The notes under the pieces are model-generated. The model ran no database searches, was not told where the DNA came from, and saw nothing but the letters and a program-made list of their open reading frames with translations. Below, in pieces: positions 15,402-24,867 of a stretch of 64,000 nucleotides of DNA. The position numbers and the translations under genes were made by a program. The stretch comes from an uncultured Roseicyclus sp. (GTDB lineage: Bacteria > Pseudomonadota > Alphaproteobacteria > Rhodobacterales > Rhodobacteraceae): positions 682,001 to 746,000 of the forward strand of contig CANMRT010000002.1 of assembly GCA_947500415.1 (NCBI GenBank). Direction: 5' to 3'. The first letter of the stretch is position 1. Each line of letters begins with the position of its first letter.

Positions 15402-15437
15402 TCTGCGCCTATATCTAACCAAGCGCAGGAGGCTCCC

Positions 15438-16013
15438 ATGGATATGGTCACTGGAAATCTCATCTATCTTATCGTGCTTTTGGTGGGCCTTGTTGGCTTC
15501 ACGCTGATCAATCGCCGCCCGAACGTCGGCCAGATGGGCAAGGCGCTGGCGCTTTGGGGCGTGATTTTTGTGACCATCCTTGTGGGGGTGCTGTTGTGGA
15601 ACGACATTCGGTCTGACATCCAGCCGCAGCAGGTGGTCCTGACCGACAGTGCCATTTCAGTGCCGCGCGCCAGTGACGGGCATTTCTATCTGACGCTTGA
15701 GGTGAATGGCACACCAACGCGCTTTGTTGTGGATACCGGGGCCAGCCAGATCGTGCTGACCCGCGCCGATGCTGAGGCCGCGGGGATCGACACAGATGGG
15801 CTGATTTTCTCAGGGCGCGCCAATACGGCGAATGGAACGGTTGAGACAGCGCCCGTGCGGCTTGACACGTTAGCCCTTGGCGGAGGGATCGAGACCGGTG
15901 TGCGGGCGGTGGTGAACAATGGTGAGATGAATGAGAGTCTGCTTGGCATGTCCTACCTCAGCCGCTTTTCCCGGCTTGAGATTGCCGATGGTCAGCTGGT
16001 GTTGGAACGGTAG
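15438..16013 (+). CDS. Membrane-anchored retropepsin-like aspartic protease (TIGR02281 type)
   Basis: 191 residues. Two N-terminal hydrophobic segments (about 8-24 and 36-53) precede a retropepsin-like domain. The catalytic motif FVVDTGASQIVL lies near residues 95-106, and the GMSYLSRF motif near 172 matches the typical GMSFL step of clan AA bacterial proteases. Like retroviral enzymes, it would need to dimerise because only one DTG is present. GGAGG is placed well before the ATG. Natural substrate unknown; periplasmic facing is inferred from the anchor. Confidence 0.85.
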   Translation: MDMVTGNLIYLIVLLVGLVGFTLINRRPNVGQMGKALALWGVIFVTILVGVLLWNDIRSDIQPQQVVLTDSAISVPRASDGHFYLTLEVNGTPTRFVVDTGASQIVLTRADAEAAGIDTDGLIFSGRANTANGTVETAPVRLDTLALGGGIETGVRAVVNNGEMNESLLGMSYLSRFSRLEIADGQLVLER

Positions 16014-16034
16014 AGGCCATTCACTACTAAGATG

Positions 16035-16499
16035 CTAAGCCCCGCCGCTTTCGGCCTTCATCTCCCACTTCCCGGATTCCTCCGACCAGTATTTTGCGGC
16101 CACGCCAGCGCCTGTGAGCGCTTTCCACTGCTCCCGCGCCGTTTGAAGCGCTGCTTCGTCGTGGCCATCGAACAGAACCATCACGCGGGTCATTTCGCTG
16201 ATTTCATCGGAGGTCACATCTGCGCCCTCGACCGAGACCAAACAGGTCGGGTTGTTCGAAGCTGTGCCAGTCGTCAGCAACACGGGCTGCGCCGTGTCAT
16301 GGGGCCCGCCTGCGCGACCATGGGGCAGGAAACCGTCTTCCGGTCGCAGCCAAAGCTGCGCGTCCAGGCGGTCGAGCATTGCGTCAGTCCGGCCACGCAC
16401 GGCCACGCGCCAATCGGCCTGCAGCGACTTGCCCAGCAGCGTCGCCAAAGTGACCTCAAGCGGCGCACGCGTCAGGTGATAAAAGTATGCTTCACCCAT
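16035..16499 (-). CDS. holC: DNA polymerase III chi subunit
   Basis: 154 residues. The opening YFYHLTRAPLEVTLATLLGKSL and the later LWLRPEDGFLPHG and PVLLTTG segments match HolC of alphaproteobacteria. Chi links the clamp loader to single-stranded-DNA-binding protein at the fork. It lies 29 bp downstream of pepA on the same strand, a neighbour pair widespread in Proteobacteria. Confidence 0.92.
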   Translation of the reverse strand: MGEAYFYHLTRAPLEVTLATLLGKSLQADWRVAVRGRTDAMLDRLDAQLWLRPEDGFLPHGRAGGPHDTAQPVLLTTGTASNNPTCLVSVEGADVTSDEISEMTRVMVLFDGHDEAALQTAREQWKALTGAGVAAKYWSEESGKWEMKAESGGA

Positions 16500-16528
16500 A
16501 ACTTACGCAGCGAAGTTCATGTGATCGG

Positions 16529-17995
16529 TCAATCCTCATAGCCATCCCGCACCAGGCGATCGAGCGCCATGACGCCCCAACCTGTGGCACCCTTTGGGGC
16601 CAGCATCGTGTCGGATTTCACCGAGGCCGTGCCCGCGATGTCGAGGTGGATCCATGGCGTTTCAGGCTTCACGAAGCGTTGCAGAAACTGGGCCGCTGTG
16701 ATTGAGCCAGCCGCCCGCCCGCCGACGTTCTTCATATCGGCAATCCGGCTTTTCAGCATATCATCGTAGGCCTGTCCCAAGGGCATGCGCCATGCGCCTT
16801 CGCCCTCTGCGTCGGCGGCTTTCAGGAAGGCTTTGCAGATATCGTCATTGTTCGAAAAGACCCCGGCGTTCTCATGGCCCAACCCGATGATGATGGCACC
16901 CGTGAGCGTGGCAAGGTCGATCATGCCGATGGGTTCAAACCGTTCCTGCGCGTACCACATGACGTCACACAGAACGAGGCGGCCTTCGGCGTCGGTGTTT
17001 ATGACCTCGATCGTGTCACCCTTCATGGATTTCACGACATCGCCCGGGCGCTGTGCGCGACCGTCGGGCATGTTTTCGACCAGGCCGACCAGCCCAACGA
17101 CGTTCGCCTTTGCACCACGCAGAGCCAGGGCCTTCATCACGCCCGAGACAACGCCTGCGCCGCCCATGTCCATGGTCATATCTTCCATGCCACCCGCGGG
17201 CTTCAGGCTGATGCCGCCGGTGTCGAACACCACGCCTTTGCCGACCAGTGCCAGCGGCTTCTCATCGCCGCCGCCGTTCCATTCCATCACGACGATTTTC
17301 GATGGGCTTTCAGAGCCGAGGCCCACACCCAGAAGCGAATGCATTCCGAGCTTTTCCATCTCGGCCTCTTCCAGCACTTCGACCTTCAGACCCGTAGATT
17401 TCAGGGCCTCCAGACGATCTGCGAATTCCTGCGTTGTCAGCACGTTAGCAGGCTCATTGACCAGATCGCGGGTGAAGAACACACCCTCTGCGACGGCCAT
17501 TGCAGCCTTGGCGGCCTCGCGCGCTTCATCGGGTTTGGAGCACATGATCGACGCGCCCTCGGAGGCTGTTTCGTCCGCCGTTTTGTGATCGGTGAAATCG
17601 TAGGCGCGCAAAGCCAGTCCGAGCGCCAGATCATCGATGCGTGTTGTGGCGCCCGCACAAACCGTCAGCGCGCCTTTGCCTTTGAATTTCGCCAGCGACG
17701 CTCCCGCCTTGCGCGCATCGTCGACACTTGGGCGACGATCAAGCTTCACAACCAGCAAGGATTTCGCCGCCAGTCCTGCCGGGAAACCTAAGGTAAACCC
17801 TTGGCCCAGCTTCACTTTCTCCCAGCGGTCACTCTCAACCAGGCGCGCAATGGCTTGTTTGGTCAACCGGTTCACGCGACGTCCGGCCGGGTCCAGCTTG
17901 CCGTCGGACGTGACCAAAACCGCGACCTTTCCCTCAACGCCAGCCAGCGCATCAAGGTCAGTTTCGGCAAAATCGATTGAGATCGGCGTGGTCAT
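16529..17995 (-). CDS. pepA: Leucyl aminopeptidase (M17)
   Basis: 488 residues. The M17 core is complete: KGVVFDTGGISLKP contains the metal-binding Lys/Asp, NTDAEGRLVL is the family signature with metal ligands Asp and Glu, and the C-terminal half carries the conserved DMKNVGGRAAGSITAAQFL. It is a cytoplasmic hexameric manganese/zinc exopeptidase; PepA can also bind DNA in some species. AGGAG is nine bases before the ATG at 17995. The longer frame starts at a TTG with no ribosome site. It leads the pepA-holC pair and diverges from lptF. Confidence 0.96.
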   Translation of the reverse strand: MTTPISIDFAETDLDALAGVEGKVAVLVTSDGKLDPAGRRVNRLTKQAIARLVESDRWEKVKLGQGFTLGFPAGLAAKSLLVVKLDRRPSVDDARKAGASLAKFKGKGALTVCAGATTRIDDLALGLALRAYDFTDHKTADETASEGASIMCSKPDEAREAAKAAMAVAEGVFFTRDLVNEPANVLTTQEFADRLEALKSTGLKVEVLEEAEMEKLGMHSLLGVGLGSESPSKIVVMEWNGGGDEKPLALVGKGVVFDTGGISLKPAGGMEDMTMDMGGAGVVSGVMKALALRGAKANVVGLVGLVENMPDGRAQRPGDVVKSMKGDTIEVINTDAEGRLVLCDVMWYAQERFEPIGMIDLATLTGAIIIGLGHENAGVFSNNDDICKAFLKAADAEGEGAWRMPLGQAYDDMLKSRIADMKNVGGRAAGSITAAQFLQRFVKPETPWIHLDIAGTASVKSDTMLAPKGATGWGVMALDRLVRDGYED

Positions 17996-18158
17996 CGGGC
18001 GGCTCCTGCGCAAGAAAAGCGTGACTTTCAGGTCGCGACATTAGGCCGGTGTTTCCGGGATGGCCAGATCACCCCTACGCTTCCCCGAAAATGTGTTTTA
18101 GAACATAGATGACGCGGTCGGTCTGCCAACCACACACCGCATATGGGGGTTCGCCTAC

Positions 18159-19277
18159 GTGGGTCAGTATGACCGATATGTGCTGCGACAGCTGGTCATG
18201 CTGTTCGGCTTTTTCAGCCTCGTGCTGGTGTCGGTCTATTGGGTCAACCAGGCGGCGCGCCTGTTCGACAGCCTGATCGCTGACGGCCAGAATGTGAGCG
18301 TTTTCCTTGAATTTTCGGCCCTCACACTGCCCTGGATCGTACAGCTGATCCTGCCGGTTTCGGCCTTCGTGGCGACGCTATATATCTTCAATCGGATGAT
18401 CGGTGAGAGTGAGCTGGTGGTTCTTCAAACCGCTGGCCTTTCGGCCTTCCGTCTACTGCGCCCCGTATTTTTCTTCGGCCTTCTCATGGCCTTACTGGTT
18501 GGGGCCTTGGGCAATGTCCTTGCACCCACGGCGCGCGCGCAGTTCATCGACAGGCAAGATGAGGTCCGCGATGATCTGACGGGGCGCTTCCTGCGGGCTG
18601 GTGAGTTCATTCATCCGACCGATGGGCTGACGGTCTATATTCGTGAAATCACCGAGTTGGGCGAATTCCGGGATCTGTTCCTACAGGATGCCTCCAACCG
18701 GGGGGTTGAAGTGACCTATTCCGCGACCAACGCACTGCTTGTCCGCTCACCCACCGGGCCGCGGCTGGTGATGTTCGACGGGCTCGCGCAGACGCTGGAT
18801 CTGGAAACCGGGCGCTTGGCGACCGTGTCGTTCAGCGATTTCACCTATGATGTGGGCGCGTTGATCGATTCCGGAGATTTCCGACAGGTTGATGTGCGCG
18901 AACTGCCAACGCCCCTGCTGCTCAGCGCCGATGCACCCATGGCCGATGCGCTCAACATCCCGCTGGCGCATATGGTGTTCGAGGGACATGACCGCATCGC
19001 GCAATCGCTTTTCGTGATTTTCGTGCCTTTGATAGGCGCCGCGTCCTTGATGCTTGGCTCTTTCAGTCGCTTCGGCGTCTGGCGGCAAATCCTAGTCGCG
19101 GTGTTGCTGGTGTTGCCCATGCAGATTGTGCGCAATGCAGGTGAATCCGCCGTTCGCGCGGACGCGGACGCTTGGCCGCTGACCTACGCCCAACCGGCCA
19201 TCGCGGCATTGGTTGCTGCGGGAATGGTCGCGCTCGCCATGCGACGCCGCAAGGGATGGAGGGCCGTGCCGGCATGA
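18159..19277 (+). CDS. lptF: LPS export ABC transporter permease LptF
   Basis: 372 residues of the YjgP/YjgQ family: helices at both ends of the chain around a periplasmic beta-jellyroll (~130-260). RYVLRQL at the N-terminus and the FNRMIGESELVVLQTAGLS coupling helix segment (~76-94) are characteristic. With LptG and LptB it extracts lipopolysaccharide from the inner membrane. The start is a GTG at 18159; no in-frame ATG fits near it. It opens the run lptF-lptG-lptD-surA-pdxA-rsmA. Confidence 0.93.
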   Translation: MGQYDRYVLRQLVMLFGFFSLVLVSVYWVNQAARLFDSLIADGQNVSVFLEFSALTLPWIVQLILPVSAFVATLYIFNRMIGESELVVLQTAGLSAFRLLRPVFFFGLLMALLVGALGNVLAPTARAQFIDRQDEVRDDLTGRFLRAGEFIHPTDGLTVYIREITELGEFRDLFLQDASNRGVEVTYSATNALLVRSPTGPRLVMFDGLAQTLDLETGRLATVSFSDFTYDVGALIDSGDFRQVDVRELPTPLLLSADAPMADALNIPLAHMVFEGHDRIAQSLFVIFVPLIGAASLMLGSFSRFGVWRQILVAVLLVLPMQIVRNAGESAVRADADAWPLTYAQPAIAALVAAGMVALAMRRRKGWRAVPA

Positions 19278-20368
19278 TCCTTCATTTCTACATCGCTGGT
19301 CGCTTCTTGCGTGCGTTCGGGATTGTGCTGGCAGTGTTCATCGCCATCCTTTTGCCAATCGACATGGCAGACCAGTTGCGCCGCATCGGCAGCGACCAGG
19401 GGTTTAGCGCGGTGCTGCAACTGGCCTTGTTAAACTTGCCGCGCAGTCTGAACGGTTTGATGCCGTTGTTTGTGATGTTGGCGACGCTCGTGCTGTTTCT
19501 TGGCCTTGCACGAACGTCTGAGCTGGTTGTCGTGCGCGCGGCGGGGCGGTCTGCCCTACGCTCGGCTGCGGCGCCAGTGATCACTGCGCTTTTGATCGGT
19601 GTGCTTTCCCTGCTGATCCTGAACCCCTTGGTCGCCGCGACCGCACGCCAATACGATTTGACACTTGCGCGACTGCTTGGGCAGGAAAGCCGGACCGTCT
19701 CTGTCACCGGTGAAGGCCTCTGGCTTCGGCAAGGTGTTGGCAGCGAGCAGACGGTGATCCGCGCCGCTGTGACCAATGGCGACGGCACACATCTGTTTGA
19801 AGCGTCCTTCTTTACGTTCAACGAGGATGGTTTGTTGCTGGAGCGCATGGATGCGTCCGAGGCCGTGCTTGAGGCTGGGGCTTGGACGTTGACCGGCGTG
19901 CGCGTTTGGCCGCTTGCGGGTTCAGACAACCCTGAGGCGGACGCGCGCAGTTTTGACACGCTCACCCTGCCCTCAACCCTGACCGCTGAGCAAATCCGCG
20001 ACAGTTTTGGCAAGCCCGAGACGGTGCCTATTTTCGAGCTGCCTGGGTTCATTCGCCAGCTGAATGACGCGGGCTTTGCCGCCCTTCAACATCGGACGTG
20101 GTTCCAGATGCAGCTGTCCTCGCCGCTTCTACTGGCCGCAATGGTCCTGATCGGCGCAGGTTTCACCATGCGCCACACGCGTTTTGGAAAGACTGGCGTT
20201 ATGGTTCTGAGCGCGATCCTTTTGGGGTTTGGCGTGGTCTTCATCCGGCGCTTCGCGGAGGTTCTCGGCGAAACCGGTCAACTTTCGGCAACACTGGTGG
20301 CCTGGACGCCCCCGATTGCCGCAATTCTCTTGGCCACGGGCCTTTTATTGCATACGGAGGACGGGTGA
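19274..20368 (+). CDS. lptG: LPS export ABC transporter permease LptG
   Basis: 364 residues, second YjgP/YjgQ permease. FYIAGRFLRAFG at the N-terminus, LARTSELVVVRAAGRSAL (~77-94) as coupling helix and a C-terminal bundle of three helices support the call. Its ATG overlaps the lptF stop (ATGA), so the two permeases are made in equal amounts. The stop overlaps the GTG of lptD. Confidence 0.94.
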   Translation: MILHFYIAGRFLRAFGIVLAVFIAILLPIDMADQLRRIGSDQGFSAVLQLALLNLPRSLNGLMPLFVMLATLVLFLGLARTSELVVVRAAGRSALRSAAAPVITALLIGVLSLLILNPLVAATARQYDLTLARLLGQESRTVSVTGEGLWLRQGVGSEQTVIRAAVTNGDGTHLFEASFFTFNEDGLLLERMDASEAVLEAGAWTLTGVRVWPLAGSDNPEADARSFDTLTLPSTLTAEQIRDSFGKPETVPIFELPGFIRQLNDAGFAALQHRTWFQMQLSSPLLLAAMVLIGAGFTMRHTRFGKTGVMVLSAILLGFGVVFIRRFAEVLGETGQLSATLVAWTPPIAAILLATGLLLHTEDG

Positions 20369-22521
20369 CGCGCCGCTTGCGCCATATGTTTGCGGCCTTA
20401 TTGGCCTTGTCCCTCTGCTGGGGTGCCCCCCTTGCAGCGCAGGGTGCCCCTTCGCTGGTGCCAGCGACGCTTATTGCCGACAATATCAGTTTTGACGGAA
20501 CCTCTTCAGTCGCCGCCAATGGCTCGGTCGAGGTGTTCTACAACGGGGCGCGGCTTCGCGCGCAGGCCATCACCTTTGATGGGGCCACAGAACAACTGCG
20601 GGTCCAAGGGCCCCTGACGCTGACCGATGCGGCCGGGAATACACAGATTTTCGCGGAGTTTGCGGAGCTTTCGGGCGACCTGCAAAACGGGGTTCTTCAA
20701 TCGGCCCGCTTGGTCCTTGACCGTCAGCTTCAGATCGCCGCCACCCAGATCGACCGCACCGATGGGCGCTATACGCAGCTTTACCAGGCGGTCGCATCTT
20801 CGTGCGAGGTCTGTTTCGAAAACCCGACGCCGCTTTGGGAAATCCGCGCGCGGCGGATCATCCATGATGAGGTCGAACAGCAGCTCTACTTCGACAACGC
20901 GACGTTCCGTATCATGGGCATCCCGGTGTTCTACCTGCCCCGGATGCGCCTGCCGGATCCGACGTTGGAGCGGGCCACCGGCTTCCTCGCGCCGTCGATC
21001 CGGGCAGATGACAGCACCGGCACCCAGTTGCGCGTGCCCTACTTCATCATGCTCGGCGATCATGCCGATGTGACCGTCACCCCATGGATCGGTCCCGGCA
21101 GCCAAACCATCGAGCTGCGTTATCGCCAGGCGTTCCGCAATGGCAGCCTGCAGGCCGAGGGGGCCGTGTCGTGGGACGATCTGACGGATGACGAGACACG
21201 CGCCTACCTGTTTGCCAATGCGCAGTTCGAATTGGGCGGCGGCTTCATTCTGGATTTGCAGGGGCAAGCCGTCTCTGACCGTGGGTATCTGACCACTTAC
21301 AGCTTTCCCGACCCGGACATCCTTGAAAGCTTCGCGCGCATCAGCCGCGTGCGCCGTGCTGAATATATCGAAGTCTATGGCACGCTGTATCAATCGCTTC
21401 GTGAGGGCGAGGACAACGATCTTCTGCCGACGCGCGTGGGCCATGCTGAGATCATCCGCCGCTACACTCCTGCTCTGATCGGCGGTGCGTTGACGGCTGA
21501 GCTTGAGGGCACCGGATTTTACCGCTTCTCGACCGTGGAAAGCATGGGGGCTGACGCGAACGGGCGTGATGTGTTCCGTGTGACCGGCGAATTGGATTGG
21601 CGCCGGACCGAGATTTTCGGCGGGCTTGAGGCGACCTTTGAAGGGGCTGTGCACGGCGGCATCTACTCCACACAGCAGGGCGGTGTGTTGAACGGGACAG
21701 AAACGCGCATCACACCCTACGCGGCGGTCGAATTGCGCTATCCGTTTCAGGCCACCTCGGCATCGGGCGTAAGCCATGTGATTGAGCCGGTCGCACAGCT
21801 GGTTTGGTCTGAGACATACGGCAATGAGGTTCCGAATGAGGACAGCTTCATCGTGGAATTCGACGAGGCCAATCTGTTCTCGCTGGATCGTTTCCCCGGC
21901 GCGGATGAGCGCGAGGTTGGACCGCGCGCCAACATCGGGCTGACCTACACCCGCTTCGCGCCCACAGGCATGAGCTTTTCGCTGGCTGGTGGTGTGGTTC
22001 TGCGGACAGACGAGCAGGGTCAGTTGACGGACGGCTCTGGCCTGAATGGGGCGCAGTCGGATTTTCTGGTCGCAGCCCATGTCCGCTTCAACGACCATCT
22101 GAGTTTGGTGAACCGCGCCCTCTTCGACACTGAATTTGATTTCACCTCGTCAGAGATGTCTTTGTATTGGATGGGTGACCAGCATCAGCTGGTTTCAACC
22201 TACACTTTCCTGGAAGCCGACCCGGGTGAGCAGCGGCCAGATGACTTGGCCGAATGGGCGTTCGACGCCGAATACGCTTTGCCAAGTGGCTGGGAGGCCG
22301 GTGTGAATTGGCGCTACGATTTCATTGAAAACTCGCCCACCCGCGCGGGTCTGTCGTTGGGCTATGGAAACGAGTGTGTTGATATGGAATTCTCGGTCTC
22401 GCGGCGTTATACGACAGGCTCAAGCGTTGCACCTGCGACAAGCTTCGGCCTGACCGTTTCGTTGGCCGGATTTGGCGCAGGGCGCGAAGGTCGATCGATC
22501 TCGCGCAGCTGTCGCGGATAG
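20365..22521 (+). CDS. lptD: LPS assembly outer-membrane protein LptD
   Basis: 718 residues. A signal peptide (to about LAAQG, residue 28) is followed by an OstA-type periplasmic domain (VPATLIADNISFDG onward) and a long beta-barrel. Cys pairs typical of LptD are present: the SSCEVCFENP segment and the C-terminal GNECVDMEFSVSRRY segment, which form interdomain disulfides in the family. The start is GTG at 20365, overlapping the lptG stop as GTGA, with GGAGG upstream; an in-frame ATG at 20386 has no ribosome site. It inserts LPS into the outer leaflet. Confidence 0.93.
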   Translation: MTRRLRHMFAALLALSLCWGAPLAAQGAPSLVPATLIADNISFDGTSSVAANGSVEVFYNGARLRAQAITFDGATEQLRVQGPLTLTDAAGNTQIFAEFAELSGDLQNGVLQSARLVLDRQLQIAATQIDRTDGRYTQLYQAVASSCEVCFENPTPLWEIRARRIIHDEVEQQLYFDNATFRIMGIPVFYLPRMRLPDPTLERATGFLAPSIRADDSTGTQLRVPYFIMLGDHADVTVTPWIGPGSQTIELRYRQAFRNGSLQAEGAVSWDDLTDDETRAYLFANAQFELGGGFILDLQGQAVSDRGYLTTYSFPDPDILESFARISRVRRAEYIEVYGTLYQSLREGEDNDLLPTRVGHAEIIRRYTPALIGGALTAELEGTGFYRFSTVESMGADANGRDVFRVTGELDWRRTEIFGGLEATFEGAVHGGIYSTQQGGVLNGTETRITPYAAVELRYPFQATSASGVSHVIEPVAQLVWSETYGNEVPNEDSFIVEFDEANLFSLDRFPGADEREVGPRANIGLTYTRFAPTGMSFSLAGGVVLRTDEQGQLTDGSGLNGAQSDFLVAAHVRFNDHLSLVNRALFDTEFDFTSSEMSLYWMGDQHQLVSTYTFLEADPGEQRPDDLAEWAFDAEYALPSGWEAGVNWRYDFIENSPTRAGLSLGYGNECVDMEFSVSRRYTTGSSVAPATSFGLTVSLAGFGAGREGRSISRSCRG

Positions 22522-22621
22522 GGAAAGACAAAGCCACAGGATCGTGGCAGTAATTCAAGGCAACGGCACAGACAAAAGGGCCGGATTGAGCATGACGCAT
22601 TTGAGCTGGGAGAACACGGGC

Positions 22622-23872
22622 ATGGTCGGGATTTTCAAACGGATCATGTTGGGATCACACCGCATCTGGGTGGCAGTTCTGACACTGCTGGCCCTGACGA
22701 TTTCAGTGCAATCCGTTCAGGCCCAAAACCCCTTTGCGGTGGCCGTGCGGGTCGACGATGCGGTCGTCACAAACTACGAAATCGACCAACGCGCGCGGTT
22801 CCTTCAAGTGCTCAACGCGCAAGGCGATCTGCGCCAACAGGCCACTGAGGCGTTGATCAACGAGCGCCTTCAGGTCAGCGCCGCTCTGGCGCTTGGGGCT
22901 GAGGCTTCTCCGGAAGACATCGAAAATGGTCTGACCGAATTCGCGGCCCGCGCCAACTTGGGGGCGGAACAGTTCCTGCGCCAGATGGCGTCGCAAGGTG
23001 TGGCTCCGGAAACCGTTCGCGATTTCGTGGCAAACGGGATCACCTGGCGCAACGTTGTGCGCGCCCGCTTCTCGGGGCAGAGGGAAGTCACCGACGAAGA
23101 GATTGATCGCGCCATGGAGTTGGGCACGATCCTTGGCGGTGGCATCGAATTGTTGCTGGCCGAGATCATTATTCCAGTCAGCCCGGAAAATCAGGAGAAC
23201 CTGGTTTCCGAATTGCTGCGGCTGCGCGGCCAGATCGCAGGCAGCACTGAAACGTTTTCAGAAGCCGCGCGGCGCTTTTCCGCGGCCCCGACACGCGAGA
23301 ACGGCGGCTTGACCGGGTGGCGTGGCGTTAACGAATTGCCGGAAGGGCTTCGTGATCTATTCATGACGATGCGTGTGGGTCAGGTGACAGAGCCCGTTCC
23401 GCTTGGGGGTGGACAGGCCTACGCCTTGTTCCAGTTCCGTGGACAGCGTGAAGTTGAAGCCCCGGACCTGCCAGTGACGGCCATCGACTATGTCTCCATC
23501 GCCATCCCAGGTGGCCGCAGTGCGGAAGCGCTTGCTGAGGCAGAGCGTCTGCGCAATGCCGTGGACACCTGCAACGATTTCAATGGCGTGATCCCTGGTG
23601 GGTTTCAGCGTCAGTCGGTGGCCCCGCGCGACCTGCCCGAAGATGTAGCGCTTGCGCTGCGGGCATTGGATGAGCGTGAGATGTCGACCTCGGTCACCCG
23701 TTCCGGTGGCACGGTCCTTTTGGCTGTCATGCTGTGCGACCGCGTGCGGTCTGAACCTGAGCAGGGTCGCGACGTAGTGCGTCAGCAGCTGATTGGTCAG
23801 CGGCTAGAGGCTTACGCGACCGGCTACCTTGAGGAATTGCGGGCCGAAGCGCGCATCTCCTTCGAGAATTGA
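22622..23872 (+). CDS. surA: SurA-like periplasmic chaperone/peptidyl-prolyl isomerase
   Basis: About 416 residues. An N-terminal hydrophobic segment ending SVQSVQAQ is a signal peptide. FAVAVRVDDAVVTNYEIDQRARFL opens the SurA N-domain, and a parvulin-type domain covers roughly 180-300 (LLAEIIIPVS, NGGLTGWRGVNELP, FQFRGQRE). SurA escorts outer-membrane proteins such as LptD, which is encoded just upstream. GGAG lies nine bases before the ATG at 22622; ATG 22592 is a possible longer start. Confidence 0.88.
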   Translation: MVGIFKRIMLGSHRIWVAVLTLLALTISVQSVQAQNPFAVAVRVDDAVVTNYEIDQRARFLQVLNAQGDLRQQATEALINERLQVSAALALGAEASPEDIENGLTEFAARANLGAEQFLRQMASQGVAPETVRDFVANGITWRNVVRARFSGQREVTDEEIDRAMELGTILGGGIELLLAEIIIPVSPENQENLVSELLRLRGQIAGSTETFSEAARRFSAAPTRENGGLTGWRGVNELPEGLRDLFMTMRVGQVTEPVPLGGGQAYALFQFRGQREVEAPDLPVTAIDYVSIAIPGGRSAEALAEAERLRNAVDTCNDFNGVIPGGFQRQSVAPRDLPEDVALALRALDEREMSTSVTRSGGTVLLAVMLCDRVRSEPEQGRDVVRQQLIGQRLEAYATGYLEELRAEARISFEN

Positions 23873-24867
23873 GCGCGCGGCCCGTGGGCCTTACGCACCC
23901 CATTGCAGTCAGCGTCGGAGAGCCTGCTGGTGTCGGGCCAGAGCTTGCTGCAATCGCGTGGCAACAGATTGGTTCCGCGCTTCCATTTTTTGTTATCGGC
24001 GATCCTAGGCATCTTTCGGGGCACGGCGCCCCACTGGTGGAAATTGAGACGCCCGCTGACGCGTTGGGCGCTGTCGAACGCGGGCTCCCTGTTTTGTCTA
24101 TGGAATTTGCGGGCGCCGTCTCACCCGGGATACCGGATCCGGCCAACGCGCAAGGCGTGATCGATGCCATCGCAATGGCTGCGGATTTGGTGACACGTGG
24201 CGAGGCTGCCGCGGTGACAACTGGTCCAATCCACAAGAAGGCGTTGATCGACGGTGCTGGTTTCGCCTTTCCGGGGCATACAGAGTTCCTGGCGCATCTG
24301 GCCGGGGTCAGCCGGGTTGTGATGATGCTCGCCTGTCCTGAGCTGCGCGTTGTTCCGGCCACCATCCACATTCCCCTGGCCGATGTTCCCGCCGCGTTGA
24401 GCGAGGCGTTGTTGGTTGAAACGCTCCAGATCACCGAAGCCTCGCTGCGTCGGGATTTCGGCATCCCTGTCCCAAGGATCGCCGTCGCGGGTCTGAACCC
24501 GCATGCGGGCGAAGGCGGTGTGATGGGGCGCGAAGAGATTGACCTGATCGCGCCGGTGTTGGAGCGGTTGCGGGGCCAGGGCATGGATCTGCTTGGGCCG
24601 ATGTCAGCCGACACGATGTTCCACGCGGGCGCGCGGGCGGGCTATGATGCAGCGGTTGCGATGTATCACGATCAGGCGCTGATCCCGATCAAGACCATCG
24701 ACTTTTCCGGCGGGGTGAATGTGACCCTGGGCCTGCCATTCATCCGCACCTCGCCCGATCATGGCACCGCCTTAGACATTGCCGGGCAAGGGAAAGCTGA
24801 TCCCACCAGCCTGATTGCGGCCCTTGAATTGGCCCGCGATATGGCCATCGCCCGGCAGTCCCCATGA
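23869..24867 (+). CDS. pdxA: 4-hydroxythreonine-4-phosphate dehydrogenase
   Basis: 332 residues. The family motifs are visible: GEPAGVGPE near residue 17, TGPIHKKAL (~119), FPGHTEFLA (~133) and the C-terminal [14 protein letters not shown] and [19 protein letters not shown] with metal-binding histidines. It oxidises 4-phosphohydroxy-threonine in pyridoxal phosphate synthesis. The start appears to be TTG, overlapping the surA stop as TTGA; a GTG five codons on is an alternative. The surA-pdxA-rsmA order is the same as in many Proteobacteria. Confidence 0.93.
   Translation: MSARPVGLTHPIAVSVGEPAGVGPELAAIAWQQIGSALPFFVIGDPRHLSGHGAPLVEIETPADALGAVERGLPVLSMEFAGAVSPGIPDPANAQGVIDAIAMAADLVTRGEAAAVTTGPIHKKALIDGAGFAFPGHTEFLAHLAGVSRVVMMLACPELRVVPATIHIPLADVPAALSEALLVETLQITEASLRRDFGIPVPRIAVAGLNPHAGEGGVMGREEIDLIAPVLERLRGQGMDLLGPMSADTMFHAGARAGYDAAVAMYHDQALIPIKTIDFSGGVNVTLGLPFIRTSPDHGTALDIAGQGKADPTSLIAALELARDMAIARQSP

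Noticed and set aside
18684-18693. CTACAGGAT inside lptF, similar to the repeat core
   Set aside because: Single occurrence in coding sequence without neighbours at 11-bp distance.
20506-22098. 530-residue ORF antisense to lptD
   Set aside because: High GC leaves long open antisense frames; lptD on the plus strand has signal peptide, disulfide cysteines and barrel, and the antisense frame has no family motif.
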